From Colwellia sp. MB02u-6 (lineage in GTDB: Bacteria; Pseudomonadota; Gammaproteobacteria; Enterobacterales; Alteromonadaceae), in the NCBI RefSeq assembly GCF_014077095.1, contig NZ_JACGVG010000028.1:1-64000 (forward strand): 64,000 nucleotides of DNA, written 5' to 3'. This document shows positions 1 through 7,031 of this stretch, in pieces. Made by a program: the position numbers and the translations under genes. The notes below the pieces were generated by a model. That model saw only the letters and a program-made list of their open reading frames with translations, ran no database searches and was not told where the DNA came from. Numbering within the stretch: the first letter of the stretch is position 1; each line of letters begins with the position of its first letter.

Positions 1-704
1 GTTTTATCTAAAGACGATAAACAAAATTCACACTTAAACGGACAACCACGCGAGGCTTCAACATATAGCAGACGATGGGTTAAATCTTCATCGGTATAAT
101 ACTGATAAGGTGATGCTAGCTCATTTAATTCAACGGGTTTTGAGTGAACTATTTTTTTATCGGGTGGCGAGTTATTTATAATGTCTTTACACAGTTGATA
201 AAAACTTAAATCAGCCGGACCTGTTAATACATAATCAGCATTGGCAACAATGGCTTGCTGCTCAGTTTCATAACTTACTTCAGGCCCACCTAAAATAATC
301 TTAATGTCAGGTGCGATAACTTTTAATAAGCTAACCACATCGGTGGTTTCAACAATGTTCCATATATAGACCCCAAACCCAACAATATCAGGCTTTGACA
401 CTAATATTTGTTCAACAATATCAATAGCGCGAGTTTGTATAATAAACTCTTTTATTTCACAGTAATCCTGTAATTCTTTTAAATTAGCGTAAAGATAACG
501 TAAACCAAAACTGGTGTGAAAGTATTTAGCATTGAGGGTAGCAAGCACAATTTTAGGCACAGTTTTATCGATTTCATCACTGTTTTTCTCAGCAACCTTT
601 GTACACTCTTTTATTGCATCAGGTTTTGTGGCATCTGAGGTATGATCTTCAGTTAAATGAAGCTGGGTAACCGTTAGTTCGGGATGATTTAATTGCTCTG
701 CCAT
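1..704 (-). CDS. B12-binding domain radical SAM protein (DUF4080-like), 5' part only
   Basis: The minus strand reads open from an ATG at 702-704 to the window edge, giving 234 codons. After a variable N-terminal stretch of about 48 residues comes a cobalamin-binding-like Rossmann region (motifs VLATLNAKY, VGFGVYIWN and ILGGPEVSYE), and near the edge the radical SAM cluster motif RGCPFKCEFC with cysteines at about residues 221, 225 and 228 (CxxxCxxC), which would bind a 4Fe-4S cluster and S-adenosylmethionine. The sequence after the cluster motif resembles the DUF4080 family of B12/radical SAM proteins. Substrate unknown. The start is uncertain because relatives usually begin nearer the VLATLNAKY motif and no strong Shine-Dalgarno precedes this ATG. 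The C-terminal half lies outside the window. Confidence 0.85.
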   Translation of the reverse strand, partial: MAEQLNHPELTVTQLHLTEDHTSDATKPDAIKECTKVAEKNSDEIDKTVPKIVLATLNAKYFHTSFGLRYLYANLKELQDYCEIKEFIIQTRAIDIVEQILVSKPDIVGFGVYIWNIVETTDVVSLLKVIAPDIKIILGGPEVSYETEQQAIVANADYVLTGPADLSFYQLCKDIINNSPPDKKIVHSKPVELNELASPYQYYTDEDLTHRLLYVEASRGCPFKCEFCLSSLDK

Positions 705-798
705 ACTGCTTTTTAAATACCTTTGATTAAATACCTGATGATGGTGTGATTGCTGATGTTATTCAGCAATCTTATTTTGGCTATTCCAGCTTACTATT

Positions 799-1776
799 TT
801 ACTGTAAACAACACTTCTTATATTTCTTCTGGCTGCCACACGGGCAAGGATCATTGCGATTAGCTTTTGCTAATGAACTTACGGGCACACTGTTTTCTAA
901 AATTGTATTTTCGTCGTACAAGATATTAGACAACAAACCACCCTCGCCCATTAACGAATCAAATACATCAAGGTTGTCGTTTGAAAGGCTATCGATTGAA
1001 GGATTGTCGAATACCTCATCATCTGAGCCATCACCTTCAGCCCAGGAATTTAAGGTATCAACAAGATTAAACTCTGTTTGAATGATGCCAGACTCAATCA
1101 ACTTACGCGCATTAAGGCTTTTCCATGCTTTTACTTCATCTTGTTTAAAGCGGTATTCATCAAATACGTCTTTATCACATAAGTCAAAAAACTGACCTTT
1201 AAGATCATCAAGTTGATATTCGATACAATAATCAGCTAATGCGCTAATTAAAAAACTGCTGATTGAACTGGGTAAAGCCAAAAATGCGGCTAACCATAGC
1301 GTGATATGTTCACTTAATTCAGCCTGATCAATAGTGCCCACTTCGTATTGAGCAAATACCGCTTCCATAGCAGAAGCTTTACCATACATCGCTTGATGAC
1401 TAGCAACAATATAGTCAGACAAAGCTTGTGTATTACCATTGGCGACATTATAAAATAAGGTTGATGTTAATTCAGTAATCGCATCACCAAATACCCCTTC
1501 AATAGGCGTTAAAAAAGCGTCACTGCACGAAAAAAGTTGCAAGCACTTTGATAGCGCGGGAGAATATTTTAACTCTGCTAATAATAAGGTGCCAAAAAAT
1601 AAAACGGCATTCTGCTCATCGGTTAGCGAACTATCATCTGCGACAAATTGATCTATTACCTGCTCTAATTCAGCATAAAATGCTGACCAATTCGTTTTAG
1701 CTACGTCGAGCGCGGCAACAGGTAGTTCGTTGTCATGTGCATTACCTATTTCCAATAAAGCTTGTTCTAAATTCAT
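799..1776 (-). CDS. DUF1186 / SEC-C motif protein
   Basis: This 325-residue acidic, mostly helical protein ends in a SEC-C zinc-binding motif, NDPCPCGSQKKYKKCC, in the last 20 residues. SEC-C tails are known from SecA, where they bind zinc and contact SecB and ribosomes, and occur on many uncharacterised proteins. The preceding 280 residues look like the DUF1186 family. There is no signal peptide, so it is cytosolic. It stands alone, about 90 bp downstream of the start of the radical SAM gene, on the same strand. Function is unknown; a chaperone-like or ribosome-associated role is only a guess from the tail. Confidence 0.8.
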   Translation of the reverse strand: MNLEQALLEIGNAHDNELPVAALDVAKTNWSAFYAELEQVIDQFVADDSSLTDEQNAVLFFGTLLLAELKYSPALSKCLQLFSCSDAFLTPIEGVFGDAITELTSTLFYNVANGNTQALSDYIVASHQAMYGKASAMEAVFAQYEVGTIDQAELSEHITLWLAAFLALPSSISSFLISALADYCIEYQLDDLKGQFFDLCDKDVFDEYRFKQDEVKAWKSLNARKLIESGIIQTEFNLVDTLNSWAEGDGSDDEVFDNPSIDSLSNDNLDVFDSLMGEGGLLSNILYDENTILENSVPVSSLAKANRNDPCPCGSQKKYKKCCLQ

Positions 1777-2278
1777 GTAAATTCCGCGTTAAATAATCAA
1801 TGATGAGTGGCAAATGCCGAATGTTATGACCATGCAAAGTGCGTAGATTTTAGTAGGGTTAAAAATGTTAACTACAAGGCGCATGATTTACTAATAGCCG
1901 GCTATTAGGATTGAATGCAACAGGGTAACTGGCTTTTTAAAGCGAATAAAACAAGCAATTTGTATGATGATGGGGGTATCTTAAACACTTATTATTACCG
2001 TTACCATGCAAAGCATCAGATTCAACCGAATTTTCAATTGATTGATCACTATAACGTTCAAATTGATCTAGTTTCGCTGCAATAAATTTAACATCCCAAT
2101 TTAACTAGAACACACTAGTTGTAAAATTAAGAACAAGGTTTAAGCCAACCTGGCTTTATTTGGAATAAAAAATTTCCTTACAGTAGGTTAGGTGAGTTTT
2201 CTTATATAGCTTGTTGATTGGATTGAAAATAGCGTAAACGCAGTCCGTAATCTGTAATTTAATCTTCTGTTTAAGTTT
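1777..2278. other. Intergenic gap with one unassigned open stretch
   Basis: About 500 bp without a supported gene. On the minus strand 1,937-2,104 is open for 55 codons after a stop but has no usable start; the implied peptide (including KFIAAKLDQFERYSD and a run of three histidines) is not recognised and may be the end of a decayed gene. No clear terminator or repeat was seen. Confidence 0.4.
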
Positions 2279-2746
2279 TTAGCCATTAAATTGCTCAAAT
2301 TTTAATGATAATTCTGTTGCCATTTTATGTTGTCCTTTAAGCCTTAATACTTCGATTATGCATTCGATGGTACATAGGCCACCTTTAGGTTGATTGGCCC
2401 TAAGTTTATATAACGAATCATTTACCGTTTTTAAAGTACATTTTGGCGCATTTTTTAAATACGAGCTCTGGTTGAAGATTTTTTTTGCTTCCTGCCATGT
2501 GCCATCAATAATAATAATATTTTCATACTCTTCAATTGTTGGTCTTGATACAGCAGACGATGATTCTGCCTTCGAATATAATAATACCGCCTCATTATTT
2601 TCTATGAGTCGAGTAAGGTCTTTATTAGGGGTTACTCTTTGCCAGAGTATACGTTCAACAATTTCATTAGCACTTTCTAGTGCAAGAGCGCCGGTATTAG
2701 TTGCCCTATGTAATTCGCGCTCATGTGTAAGTAAAAATATTTTCAT
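2279..2746 (-). CDS. DTW domain protein, compact tRNA-uridine aminocarboxypropyltransferase-like
   Basis: The 155-residue product carries the DTW family signature as DGTWQEAKKIF at residues 81-91, preceded by THERELHRATNTG near the N terminus (the 'TNTG' block of TapT) and followed by the LRANQPKGGLCTIE block at about 113-128. DTW enzymes (TapT/YfiP in E. coli) transfer the 3-amino-3-carboxypropyl group of SAM to U47 of tRNA (acp3U). This version lacks the N-terminal cysteine cluster of TapT and is about 75 residues shorter. It could be a shortened TapT or a DTW paralogue with another RNA target. Confidence in family is high, in substrate low. Confidence 0.82.
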   Translation of the reverse strand: MKIFLLTHERELHRATNTGALALESANEIVERILWQRVTPNKDLTRLIENNEAVLLYSKAESSSAVSRPTIEEYENIIIIDGTWQEAKKIFNQSSYLKNAPKCTLKTVNDSLYKLRANQPKGGLCTIECIIEVLRLKGQHKMATELSLKFEQFNG

Positions 2747-2862
2747 TATTATGTATTGTTCCGCTTTAAATTATTGTTGTAAAGCTTGTTCGCCAGACCT
2801 GCAATGGTTAGCACAAAATCTACATTAAGCGCTTCAAGTGAAATGTAGAGCCATACCAGGAT

Positions 2863-3072
2863 TCACTGGGTAATAATAGAATGGGCTAGATAAGCGGCAA
2901 AGGATAAAAAGCCAACTGTATTTATATCTAACAAATAATCAATCTTATGTTTAAATACTATTAGCGCAAAAGTGAGTAACAGAGTAACAATAATACTTTG
3001 CACCAGTAAACTACTGTAATTAACCAAAGTGCTGTTAACTATAAAGACAAATATTAGAGAAAGGCTACACAT
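2863..3072 (-). CDS. Small hypothetical membrane protein, possibly an acyltransferase-3 remnant
   Basis: A 69-residue hydrophobic peptide starts at an ATG with a plausible ribosome site (AGGGTAG) five bases upstream. It has two or three likely membrane segments, and its end, GFLSFAAYLAHSIITQ, is reminiscent of the last helix of acyltransferase-3 (OafA/YrhL) proteins. It is too short to be a functional member, so it is either an orphan small membrane protein or a gene remnant. A hairpin (CTACATT...AATGTAG) lies just downstream. It sits at the outer border of the accessory block. Confidence 0.35.
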   Translation of the reverse strand: MCSLSLIFVFIVNSTLVNYSSLLVQSIIVTLLLTFALIVFKHKIDYLLDINTVGFLSFAAYLAHSIITQ

Positions 3073-3159
3073 AGGTCTACCCTTCAGCGTGTAGTATCTA
3101 TAAAAGTATTGAACGCTAGAAATTCTATAAAATCATATAACCCTTATAGATAGAAGAAA

Positions 3160-3225
3160 AAAACTGCTAATTTTTCAATTAGCAGTCTTTTATATTTTGT
3201 TAGTGAGATAGGGATTTAAACTGCA
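3160..3225 (-). repeat. Degenerate copy of tRNA-Ser 3' end plus its terminator (candidate island attachment scar)
   Basis: This stretch aligns with 13,507-13,575, the terminator and T-arm/acceptor end of the intact tRNA-Ser(UGA) gene, at roughly three quarters identity over about 70 bases. The terminator stem is kept by paired changes: ACTGC/GCAGT here against ACCGC/GCGGT there. The tRNA portion (GAGATAGGGATTTAAAC) has decayed. A second 3' end of the same tRNA about 10 kb away in the same orientation is the geometry left by integration at a tRNA. Confidence 0.6.
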
Positions 3226-3345
3226 TCCTTTCAACTTTGAAAAAACTTTAAATTTTTAATACGTAACAATAAAAATCCAAACCAAAGTTGGCAATTAGTG
3301 AATGCATTGACTTTGTATAACCCCGGCTATTTTGTCAACCTAAAC

Positions 3346-3390
3346 AGAAAGAAAGCACCAGTTTATCATGTGCTTTCTTTCTTAGTTTTT
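3346..3390 (+). terminator. Strong hairpin followed by T-run
   Basis: A 13-bp inverted repeat (AGAAAGAAAGCAC / GTGCTTTCTTTCT) with an 11-base loop is followed by a T-rich tail on the plus strand. It looks like a rho-independent terminator, yet no plus-strand gene ends here. It lies just left of the first attC site and may insulate the cassette array. Confidence 0.5.
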
Positions 3391-3471
3391 TTGAATCCAA
3401 AATTAAGATGGTTAACTTTACACGCGGATTAATATCACTTTTACTACATTCGCGACATTAGGTTTTGTATC

Positions 3472-3528
3472 GGTAACGCCTTAAGAAGGGCGCAGTTTAC
3501 TGCGTCCCACTTACTTAATTTGTTAGGT
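3472..3528 (-). repeat. Integron attC site 1 (short, about 57 bp)
   Basis: Read on the minus strand the element begins CCTAACAAATTAAG and ends CTTAAGGCGTTAC, with an inner stem GGGACGCAG / CTGCGCCC. That is the attC layout: R'' (..TAAC), L'', a foldable centre, L', and R' (GTTRRRY). It starts directly after the stop codon of the 194-residue gene at 3,530, as expected for a cassette recombination site. It is shorter than the other three sites in the window. Confidence 0.75.
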
Positions 3529-3529
3529 T

Positions 3530-4114
3530 TTAATTGTCTGGATGAACAGCGACTTTAATTGCATCTTTGCTAATTTTTTTGACTGATGAGAGCTTACTCA
3601 TTAGTAAAGAACCTTCTTCTAATATTTCGTCAAATAATTCTACATCTTCTTTGTTAAATTCTGGTTGAGCCTCAATGATGCATTTAATATATTGAAGTTG
3701 ATTTAGCAAGTTGTTGATTATGTGCTGCGAACTGTGAATTGTAGCCAAATAAATCTCTTCTTTTTCTTTGGCTGCATTATTTTTAATGTCAACAATTTCT
3801 TTGCTGTGAGCTTTCCATTTGAATACTAAAATAGCTGTTACCCATACCGCGAAGATAGCCAAAGCACGGTTAAAGAAGACCTTCCACTCTTCACCACCAG
3901 CAGGAGAGAAGTAGTACCCTAGAGCAACCATTATTGAACAAAGAACAGCGAAGTAGATGATTGGACTTTGCTTTGTAGCCCAAAGAGTAATCAGTATAAC
4001 TGTGATGTATGGGACTCCCCCTGCGACACCTAAAGGTAAGTTGATATCAATTATAAATATTAAAATAACGATACTCAAACAAGTGGTATAAATTTTCAGA
4101 TCTTGAGAGCTCAA
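3530..4114 (-). CDS. Integron cassette gene: membrane sensor-like protein without kinase domain
   Basis: The 194-residue protein has four to five membrane segments in the first 120 residues, with motifs LPLGVAGGVPYITVILITLW and SPAGGEEWKVFFNRALAIFAVW that resemble the N-terminal sensor region of PAS/histidine kinases. Then comes a cytoplasmic helical region with IHSSQHIINNLLNQLQ, like a DHp phosphoacceptor helix of HisKA_2/HWE type. No ATPase domain follows; the protein ends at VHPDN. The start appears to be TTG. The stop is immediately followed by attC site 1. It may act as a membrane dimer titrating a partner kinase, or be a truncated relic. Family assignment is inference. Confidence 0.65.
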   Translation of the reverse strand: MSSQDLKIYTTCLSIVILIFIIDINLPLGVAGGVPYITVILITLWATKQSPIIYFAVLCSIMVALGYYFSPAGGEEWKVFFNRALAIFAVWVTAILVFKWKAHSKEIVDIKNNAAKEKEEIYLATIHSSQHIINNLLNQLQYIKCIIEAQPEFNKEDVELFDEILEEGSLLMSKLSSVKKISKDAIKVAVHPDN

Positions 4115-4152
4115 ATTTCCACGTCCTATTTTGAGATAATAGTTGAAGCTAA

Positions 4153-4250
4153 ACCTAACGCCCTAATAATGGGCAAAAAATTGTTGGCTAAAATGTTGAG
4201 GGACGAAAGCAGCAAACTGTTTTCTGTCCTTATTAATTAGCTTGTTATAT
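4153..4250 (-). repeat. Integron attC site 2 (about 98 bp)
   Basis: On the minus strand the element begins ATAACAAGC and ends GCCCATTATTAGGGCGTTAGG, closely resembling the ends of long, VCR-like chromosomal attC sites. An inner stem pairs GGACAGAAAACAG with sequence near CTGCTTTCGTCC. The stop codon of the VOC gene (TAA) lies inside the R'' box, which is typical of cassette genes. Confidence 0.85.
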
Positions 4251-4637
4251 GCCAACTTGCTCATATAGCTCTAATGGTAGACCATCAGGGTCACTAAAAA
4301 AGGTAAACTTTTTATTAGTATATTCATCTAGCCTAATCGGCTCAACATCCACGCTTTGAGACAAAAGGTAATTTCTAACCGATTCAACAGACTCTACATT
4401 AAATGCCAAATGCCTTAAACCTAGAGCTTCAGGGAAACTGGGTCTATCCGGTGAATTAGGGAAAGAAAATAATTCTATTTGACCACCATCTGGTAATTTT
4501 AGATCGAGTTTAAATGAATCTCGCTCTTCCCGATAATTCTCAGCTATAACCTCTAGTCCAAGAATTGAAACATAAAATCTCTTAGATTTTTTATAATCTG
4601 AGCAAATTATAGCAGCATGATGAATCGATTTAAGCAC
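4245..4637 (-). CDS. Integron cassette gene: VOC-family (glyoxalase I-like) metalloprotein
   Basis: The 130-residue protein starts at GTG with a good AGGAGA site and shows the two beta-alpha-beta-beta-beta modules of the vicinal oxygen chelate fold: HHAAIICSDYKKSKRFYVSILG at the start and LRHLAFNVESVESVRNYL in the middle, ending FFSDPDGLPLELYE. Likely metal ligands are His7 or His8, the Glu in QIELFSF, His of LRHLAF and the final Glu of LELYE. It resembles the YaeR/GloA2 group (SMU508-like). The substrate is unknown; glyoxalase, dioxygenase and fosfomycin/bleomycin-resistance members share this fold. The stop codon is embedded in attC site 2, so this is a mobile cassette. Confidence 0.85.
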   Translation of the reverse strand: MLKSIHHAAIICSDYKKSKRFYVSILGLEVIAENYREERDSFKLDLKLPDGGQIELFSFPNSPDRPSFPEALGLRHLAFNVESVESVRNYLLSQSVDVEPIRLDEYTNKKFTFFSDPDGLPLELYEQVGI

Positions 4638-4651
4638 CTAATCTCCTTGGT

Positions 4652-4751
4652 ATATAACGCCTCGTTAAGGGGCAAATAATTGTTGCCTAAAATAAGCGAC
4701 GCAGGAGTAAAAGCCAACTGTTATTTGTTCTGCTTTAACGACTTGTTAGCT
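4652..4751 (-). repeat. Integron attC site 3 (about 100 bp)
   Basis: Minus-strand ends are GCTAACAAGTCGTTAAAGC and GCCCCTTAACGAGGCGTTA; internal arms AACAGTTGGC and GGCAACAATT can pair. It is roughly three quarters identical to attC site 4, including the shared centre GCGACG-AGGAG. Such similarity between neighbouring sites is characteristic of sedentary chromosomal integrons. The stop of the next gene (TAA) lies within its R'' box. Confidence 0.88.
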
Positions 4752-5033
4752 GTATTTACTTTTTAGATGAATTAACAAATTTGTCCGAACAATTTCAAGA
4801 ACAAATGAAACAGTCACCACTAAAGTTGAGTGAATTATATAACCTAACCCGACCAATGGATCAGATGAACAACTAGAGTTAAGGATTTCACAATAAAAGA
4901 AGTCCACAAAGAATGTAGATGCAATAGCTAAAAAAAGTAATAGTACGAATCGAAATAACGACACCAATTTTAGTAAATGTATAATTAAAACTATTACGAT
5001 TGATGGTAATAAAACGTTTAATATTCCTTCCAT
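4746..5033 (-). CDS. Integron cassette gene: small membrane protein of unknown function
   Basis: I start this gene at the ATG at 5,033, preceded by GTGAGG, rather than at an upstream TTG inside the attC boundary, giving 95 residues. There are three hydrophobic stretches (ILNVLLPSIVIVLIIHLL, FRFVLLLFLAIASTFFV, STLVVTVSFVLEIV) separated by a short loop with CEILNSSCSS, so it is probably an inner-membrane protein with two extracytoplasmic cysteines. No family recognised. The stop overlaps attC site 3. Small membrane proteins are common in integron cassettes. Confidence 0.65.
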   Translation of the reverse strand: MEGILNVLLPSIVIVLIIHLLKLVSLFRFVLLLFLAIASTFFVDFFYCEILNSSCSSDPLVGLGYIIHSTLVVTVSFVLEIVRTNLLIHLKSKYS

Positions 5034-5055
5034 GGTATGCCTCACATGCTGATGC

Positions 5056-5154
5056 AACTAACGCCTCACTAAGAGGCAAATGATAGTTGGTTAAAATAAG
5101 CGACGAAGGAGCAAAAACCAACTATTTTTTGCCCTTTTGAGTGCTTTGTTAGTT
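5056..5154 (-). repeat. Integron attC site 4 (about 99 bp)
   Basis: On minus it begins AACTAACAAAGC and ends TGCCTCTTAGTGAGGCGTTAG. The internal arms AATAGTTGGTTTTTGC and AACCAACTATCATTTGCC are inverted and foldable. It is closely related to attC site 3. It separates the small membrane-protein cassette from the broken cassette gene at 5,154-5,920. Confidence 0.88.
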
Positions 5155-5920
5155 TATTTATTACCAAGAACTAGAACTTGATTTGCTTCTGGACCTTTCT
5201 TTCCTTGAGATATAGTTAATTGAACCTGATCTCCTTCATTCAAATCCTTTTCATCGCCTATAATCGCCTCCTCGACTTTAGCCACAACAATTATTACAGA
5301 ATAATTTTCCAGCATTGATACATAAACTTGCACTGATACCGACTTTCCAGTACCTGTCTGAGCAGGAAAGACAAGATTTCTAACAGTTTTAGGAAGCTCT
5401 ATATTGGGACGAATAGAAAAGTTAAACAGTCGGCACATATGCTCCAAAAGCTCAGGCATATCCTTAGATATTAGAACGCTTTTAGATGCTAACTGAACTA
5501 CCACCTTCTCTACAAATTCCTCAGGTTCTATTGGCGTATCTGGCATTGTTGCAGGATTAAGTATAGTTTGATTGTTCGGATGATACAGGTCGTGAGGATT
5601 ATCCATGGAAAATTGTATACTTTTCCCCTCATCATCAAAATAATCCTCTGATGGGAATTTTTGCCAACTCGGTTAAAAACCTTTATACCTAGCTCGGTCG
5701 CCCAACCCATGAAATAGAGACTTAGCGTATTCCAGAGAGAAAACATCTAGGTCATAAAAGCTTTCACTGTTTGGACGTAGTATTCACCATACTGATCGTG
5801 ATCAAAGCTGTTGGTGTGACTCTGTCTTATCAGGTCATATTCATCCTGAAAGTCATCAAAGTCGTAATGCATTATTAATCTATTAATCGACAGACTAGCA
5901 TCATACGAAAATGGTTTCAT
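5154..5920 (-). pseudogene. Broken cassette gene with cold-shock-like C-terminal tail
   Basis: Three open segments on minus appear to be one damaged gene. The first (ATG at 5,920, 57 codons, MKPFSYDASLSINRL...) runs to a stop at 5,747. A frame change near 5,760 opens a segment containing YDLDVFSLEYAKSLFHGLG, which ends at an in-frame TAA near 5,680. The same frame resumes with PSWQKFPSEDYFDDEGKS and continues through the ATG at 5,606 to 5,154. The final 35 residues (DLNEGDQVQLTISQGKKGPEANQV) resemble the last strands of a cold-shock domain; mid-protein AQTGTGKS looks like a P-loop but lacks its context. Intact length would be about 255 residues. The last 150 codons could still be expressed alone. 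Its end abuts attC site 4. Confidence 0.5.
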
Positions 5921-6406
5921 TGTGCAATAATTAAGTTAATTACCAGTAAAAAATGAAAGAAAAAAACTTCAAACTTATCCTGTCAATTTAACTAGGTAAT
6001 TAGACAATTACTCAATCAACTCCCTTCATTCTTCAAGCCGCATAGTATGATTATAAGAGGCTTTGACCTTATTGCCCTCATATGACCTAGCTGCTGAGGC
6101 TCTAACAGAACAGCATCAAGCCTACAGTGCTCTCTCCTGAGTTTTGAAAAACTAAAGCGGTACCCATGAAACAGGTAATCACCATAAGATAAATCAACCG
6201 CTAGTTTTAAAAAGTTAATAACAGGTATTGTTAAGTCTCTATTACAAATATGAAGCTGACAAGGGAGTAGTTTTATATCTTGGTTCGGCCTTTAGGGTTA
6301 ATACAGGATAATTTAAAGCCATAAAACTTTTAAGTAATGCTAAAGCTTAACTAAAAAATTTAAACCGTGAAAAAGATCTAAAACCGCACCTATTCAATCA
6401 TTTGTT
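5921..6406. other. Gap with start-less open stretch (possible gene remnant)
   Basis: No intact gene or integrase is visible upstream of the cassette array, where attI and intI would be expected. On minus, 6,016-6,291 stays open for 91 codons before its stop, but without any usable start codon (peptide includes VDLSYGDYLFHGYRFSFSK). It looks like protein-coding sequence that lost its 5' end. Family not recognised. Confidence 0.35.
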
Positions 6407-6490
6407 ATAACTTAAAACATTTAAGAACTGCATAAAATGAAATTTTACGAAGTTGAACCAACGTTAGATAATTACTGGCGAGCAATCATA
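6407..6490 (+). repeat. 84-bp direct repeat, copy 1
   Basis: Matches 9,266-9,349 with only about six mismatches. It holds the leader and the first 18 codons of the gene at 9,296. Here the reading frame (ATG at 6,437) leaves the homology after TRP-ARG-ALA-ILE-ILE and stops at 6,517 after 26 codons, so this copy is a truncated 5' fragment. The two copies flank the lipoprotein and DUF4105 genes. Confidence 0.85.
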
Positions 6491-6517
6491 TTTTTTTGGG
6501 CGTACGCCACCTATTAA
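6437..6517 (+). pseudogene. Truncated 5' fragment of the gene at 9,296
   Basis: The 26-codon frame begins MKFYEVEPTLDNYWRAII, the same as the start of the 9,296 gene (MEFYEVEPTLDNYWRAII), and then diverges and stops. It is the coding part of the 84-bp repeat. Probably left by insertion or unequal duplication of the segment between the repeats. Confidence 0.7.
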
Positions 6518-6665
6518 CAGTACTTTAACATATTGAAAGAAATAGTATTTTCTATATGGAAAGGAAAATACTCCCAAGGTTGCTTTTTAAATTTTACTTC
6601 GGTAAAATTCTGCCGACTCAGGGATGAACTGTCTCAGGGATGTATTTAATAAAGGACTCTATAAG

Positions 6666-7028
6666 ATGAAATTAAAGGTTATATTTACTTTAGCTATTGC
6701 GACTATATTCGCATCTGGCTGTTCCACAATTCTCACAGATGATACTCATAAAATGAATGTTTCTACTAGTAATGGTAAAAAAATTGATGTCGAAGTTGAT
6801 GGGAACATTCAGGCTGTACCTGGTATAGTAATTGTAGAAAAAGAAAATAAAGATAAAATTTTAATCACTAAAGATGCGGCTTGTACAAGTAATACTGCCT
6901 TAAACAAAGAAGTGGAGACTACGTTCTTCGTAAATCTTCTTAGTGGTGGTGTTTTGGGTTCTAGTACTGATTATGGGACAGCTAAAATGTGGAAATATCA
7001 AGATTCAGTGACTATTAGCTGCAACTAA
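6666..7028 (+). CDS. Small lipoprotein, partner of the DUF4105 gene
   Basis: I place the start at the ATG at 6,666, with AAAGGA nine bases upstream, rather than at 6,624, because it leaves a proper lipoprotein signal: MKLKVIFTLAIATIFASGCS with lipobox ASGC and a lipidated Cys19. Serine at +2 predicts outer-membrane targeting. The mature 100 residues hold one beta-rich domain with a likely disulfide (Cys in DAACTSN and the penultimate Cys in TISCN) and a hydrophobic glycine-rich stretch (FVNLLSGGVLGSSTDYG). The next gene begins three bases after the stop, so the two form an operon. No named family recognised. Confidence 0.75.
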   Translation: MKLKVIFTLAIATIFASGCSTILTDDTHKMNVSTSNGKKIDVEVDGNIQAVPGIVIVEKENKDKILITKDAACTSNTALNKEVETTFFVNLLSGGVLGSSTDYGTAKMWKYQDSVTISCN

Positions 7029-7031
7029 ACT

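Noticed and set aside
4888-5121. 77-codon minus-strand frame spanning attC site 4
   Set aside because: It crosses the recombination site and overlaps the better-supported membrane protein; most likely a shadow.
5340-5370. Walker A-like AQTGTGKS in the broken cassette gene
   Set aside because: No hydrophobic strand before it, no Walker B or helicase motifs follow, so chance is more likely.
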